Source: JALGVA01 sp964617715
GTDB taxonomy: Bacteria > Armatimonadota > Zipacnadia > Zipacnadales > UBA5352
Assembly (NCBI GenBank): GCA_964617715.1
Contig: CAZTZN010000050.1
Location: forward strand, 1 to 25,287
Direction: 5' to 3'
DNA length: 25,287 nt
The position numbers and the translations under genes were made by a program. The notes under the pieces are model-generated. The model was not told the origin of the DNA. It saw only the letters and a program-made list of their open reading frames with translations, and did not search any database. This document shows, in pieces, positions 24,019 through 25,287 of the stretch. Numbering within the stretch: position 1 is the first letter of the stretch; each line of letters opens with the position of its first letter.

Positions 24019-24189
24019 TCATCCCAGGATGCGCCCGAAGAACCAGGCGCTGACGCCGCCCAGAATCACCAGTGCCGCCGCCCCCAGAAACGCCCCGAAC
24101 CCCATCTTGATCCACACCAGCGCCAGGGCGAGCCCGAACGCACTGCCAGCCGTGCAGCGCCAGAAGTCGTTGTTGCTCATCTCTCCCAT
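24019..24189 (-). CDS. Small two-helix membrane protein, DUF2273-like
   Basis: This is a 56-residue protein. The ATG at 24189 shares its A with the accC stop (TGATG) and has GGAGG nine bases upstream; a second ATG at 24180 would remove three residues. Two hydrophobic segments, about residues 13-29 and 31-50, are split by K28, so a membrane hairpin is likely. Size and pattern match DUF2273 proteins, which in Bacillota lie next to Asp23/Gls24 envelope-stress genes between accC and nusB. No Asp23-like gene is present between accC and nusB here. Alternatively it is another small two-helix protein of the same layout. Function unknown. Confidence 0.65.
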   Translation of the reverse strand: MGEMSNNDFWRCTAGSAFGLALALVWIKMGFGAFLGAAALVILGGVSAWFFGRILG

Positions 24190-25287
24190 CACAAGCCACC
24201 TCCCTGCGGAATCGGCAGGCGTCGCTGTATGAACTGCGTAGTCACCTCGCCCCGGCGGAAGTAGGCGTTGCCGAGGAGCTTGAGATGATAGGGAATCGTG
24301 GTCTTGATGCCCTCGATACGCGTGCCGCGCAGCACCGCGCGCATGCGCTCGATGCAGCTCGCCCGATCCTGATCCCAGCAGATGACCTTGGCGATCATCG
24401 GGTCGTAGTGCGTGGACACCTCCGAACCCACCGCCACCCCGCTGTCCACGCGCACGCCCGGGCCCCCGGGGATCTCCCAGCGGGTGATGGTGCCCGGTGA
24501 GGGGATGAAGCCCCGCTCCCCGTCGGCGGCGAGGATGCGGCACTCGATGGCGTGGCCGTTGAACCAGATGCCACCCTGCTCGTGACGCAGCTTCTGGCCC
24601 GCGGCAATGCGAATCTGCTCGCGCACGATGTCGATCCCGGTGAGCATCTCCGTGACCGGATGCTCCACCTGGATGCGCGCATTCATCTCGATGAAGTAGA
24701 ACCGCCCGCGCTCGTCGAGCAGGAACTCGACGGTGCCGGCGTTGACATACCCCGCCGCCTGCGCGGCGCGCACCGCCGCCTCACCCATGCGTCGGCGCAA
24801 CTGCGTGCCCACCGCCGGGCAGGGCGCCTCCTCCAGCAGCTTCTGATGCCGATGCTGCACCGAGCAGTCGCGCTCGCCCAGGTGCACCACGTTGCCGTGC
24901 GCGTCCGCCAGGATCTGCACCTCAACGTGACGCAGGTCCTCCAGATACTTCTCGATATACAGCGCGCCGTCGCCGAAGGCCGCGCGCGCCTCCTGCGCGG
25001 CCTGCTCCACCGCCTCCCGCATCTGGTCATCGTTGTGGATGATGCGGATGCCGCGGCCCCCCCCGCCCCCCGAGGCCTTGATCATTACCGGGTAGCCCAG
25101 CTCATTGGCGATCTCGCGCGCCTCGTCGGCGCCGCCCACCCCATCGAGGCTGCCCGGGACCACCGGCACCCCCGCCTCGCGCATGGTCTTGCGCGCCTGC
25201 GACTTGTTGCCCACCCGCGCAATCGCCTCCGGCGGAGGGCCGATGAAGGTGATCTTGCAGCCCTCGACCGCCTCCGCGAAGTTGGCG
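24189..25287 (-). CDS. accC: Biotin carboxylase subunit of acetyl-CoA carboxylase (5' end outside the window)
   Basis: This ATP-grasp enzyme carboxylates biotin on AccB, the first step of fatty-acid synthesis. About 365 of the usual ~450 residues are visible; the frame stays open to the window edge and ~85 N-terminal residues lie beyond. Visible are the pre-ATP-grasp end (ITFIGPPPEAIARVGNKSQA), the glycine-rich ATP loop ASGGGGGRGIR, EKYLEDLRHVEVQILAD, HLGERDCSVQHRHQKLLEEAP, and the catalytic/biotin stretch EMNARIQVEHPVTEMLTGID. One common T is A in EMNARIQ; it is not a catalytic position. The GTG at 25214 is internal. It overlaps the next gene by one base. Confidence 0.97.
   Translation of the reverse strand, partial: ANFAEAVEGCKITFIGPPPEAIARVGNKSQARKTMREAGVPVVPGSLDGVGGADEAREIANELGYPVMIKASGGGGGRGIRIIHNDDQMREAVEQAAQEARAAFGDGALYIEKYLEDLRHVEVQILADAHGNVVHLGERDCSVQHRHQKLLEEAPCPAVGTQLRRRMGEAAVRAAQAAGYVNAGTVEFLLDERGRFYFIEMNARIQVEHPVTEMLTGIDIVREQIRIAAGQKLRHEQGGIWFNGHAIECRILAADGERGFIPSPGTITRWEIPGGPGVRVDSGVAVGSEVSTHYDPMIAKVICWDQDRASCIERMRAVLRGTRIEGIKTTIPYHLKLLGNAYFRRGEVTTQFIQRRLPIPQGGGL

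Noticed and set aside
23999..24199. 66-codon frame on the - strand overlapping the small membrane-protein gene
   Set aside because: It is out of frame with the TGATG-coupled ATG at 24189, has no hydrophobic segments or ribosome site, and overlaps a better candidate.

Overview
This window comes from a high-GC bacterium (roughly two thirds G+C by eye). It is almost certainly a draft or metagenome assembly, because it contains a 100-N scaffold gap whose two edges carry the same 34 bases. Gene order is the best taxonomic clue. accC - small membrane protein - nusB - xseA - xseB - dxs ... nadK - recN, followed by rplU - rpmA - obg, is the backbone seen in Bacillota and related Terrabacteria. The VOR-type ferredoxin oxidoreductase suggests an anaerobic or facultative lifestyle. 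The lipoprotein and secreted-hydrolase content and high GC would fit Armatimonadota or a similar uncultured lineage, but that placement is a low-confidence inference.

Layout. 1-1243 (+ strand): the C-terminal two thirds of a KMSKS-type tyrosyl-tRNA synthetase and a small YtxH-like membrane protein. 1244-1425: a convergent intergenic region with a hairpin. Everything after that is on the - strand. 1426-4388: a two-gene unit, a UroD-superfamily protein followed by a 611-residue protein that looks like an alpha/alpha-toroid polysaccharide lyase. 4475-4500: terminator hairpin. 4521-7460: thioredoxin reductase followed by an M48 metallopeptidase lipoprotein with TPRs, with an extended -10 promoter candidate just upstream. 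7556-7655: assembly gap. 7700-9976: an exported two-domain protein joining a serine beta-lactamase-like domain to a TIM-barrel glycosidase-like domain. 10126-12145: rplU, rpmA and obg, with a good sigma70-type promoter and a structured leader before rplU. 12390-25287: fourteen tightly packed genes, from accC down to a translin-family protein.

How the genes work together. The 12.9-kb run has no gap larger than 25 bp, and many of its genes overlap at start and stop codons. It would therefore link fatty-acid synthesis (accC), transcription antitermination (nusB), DNA repair (xseA, xseB, recN), isoprenoid synthesis (dxs), NADP supply (nadK) and ferredoxin-dependent 2-oxoacid oxidation (VOR/KOR delta-alpha-beta-gamma) in one transcriptional unit. 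Its last gene is a translin homologue, a nucleic-acid-binding family well known in eukaryotes and archaea but rarely discussed in bacteria. Compared with the Bacillus/Clostridium version of this cluster, folD, ispA, tlyA and argR are absent from their usual places, and a secreted TPR protein sits between dxs and nadK.

I found no CRISPR array, tRNA, rRNA, transposon or defence island. The features most worth following up are the beta-lactamase/TIM-barrel fusion, the translin gene coupled to the VOR operon, the rplU leader, and the assembly gap that probably should not exist.
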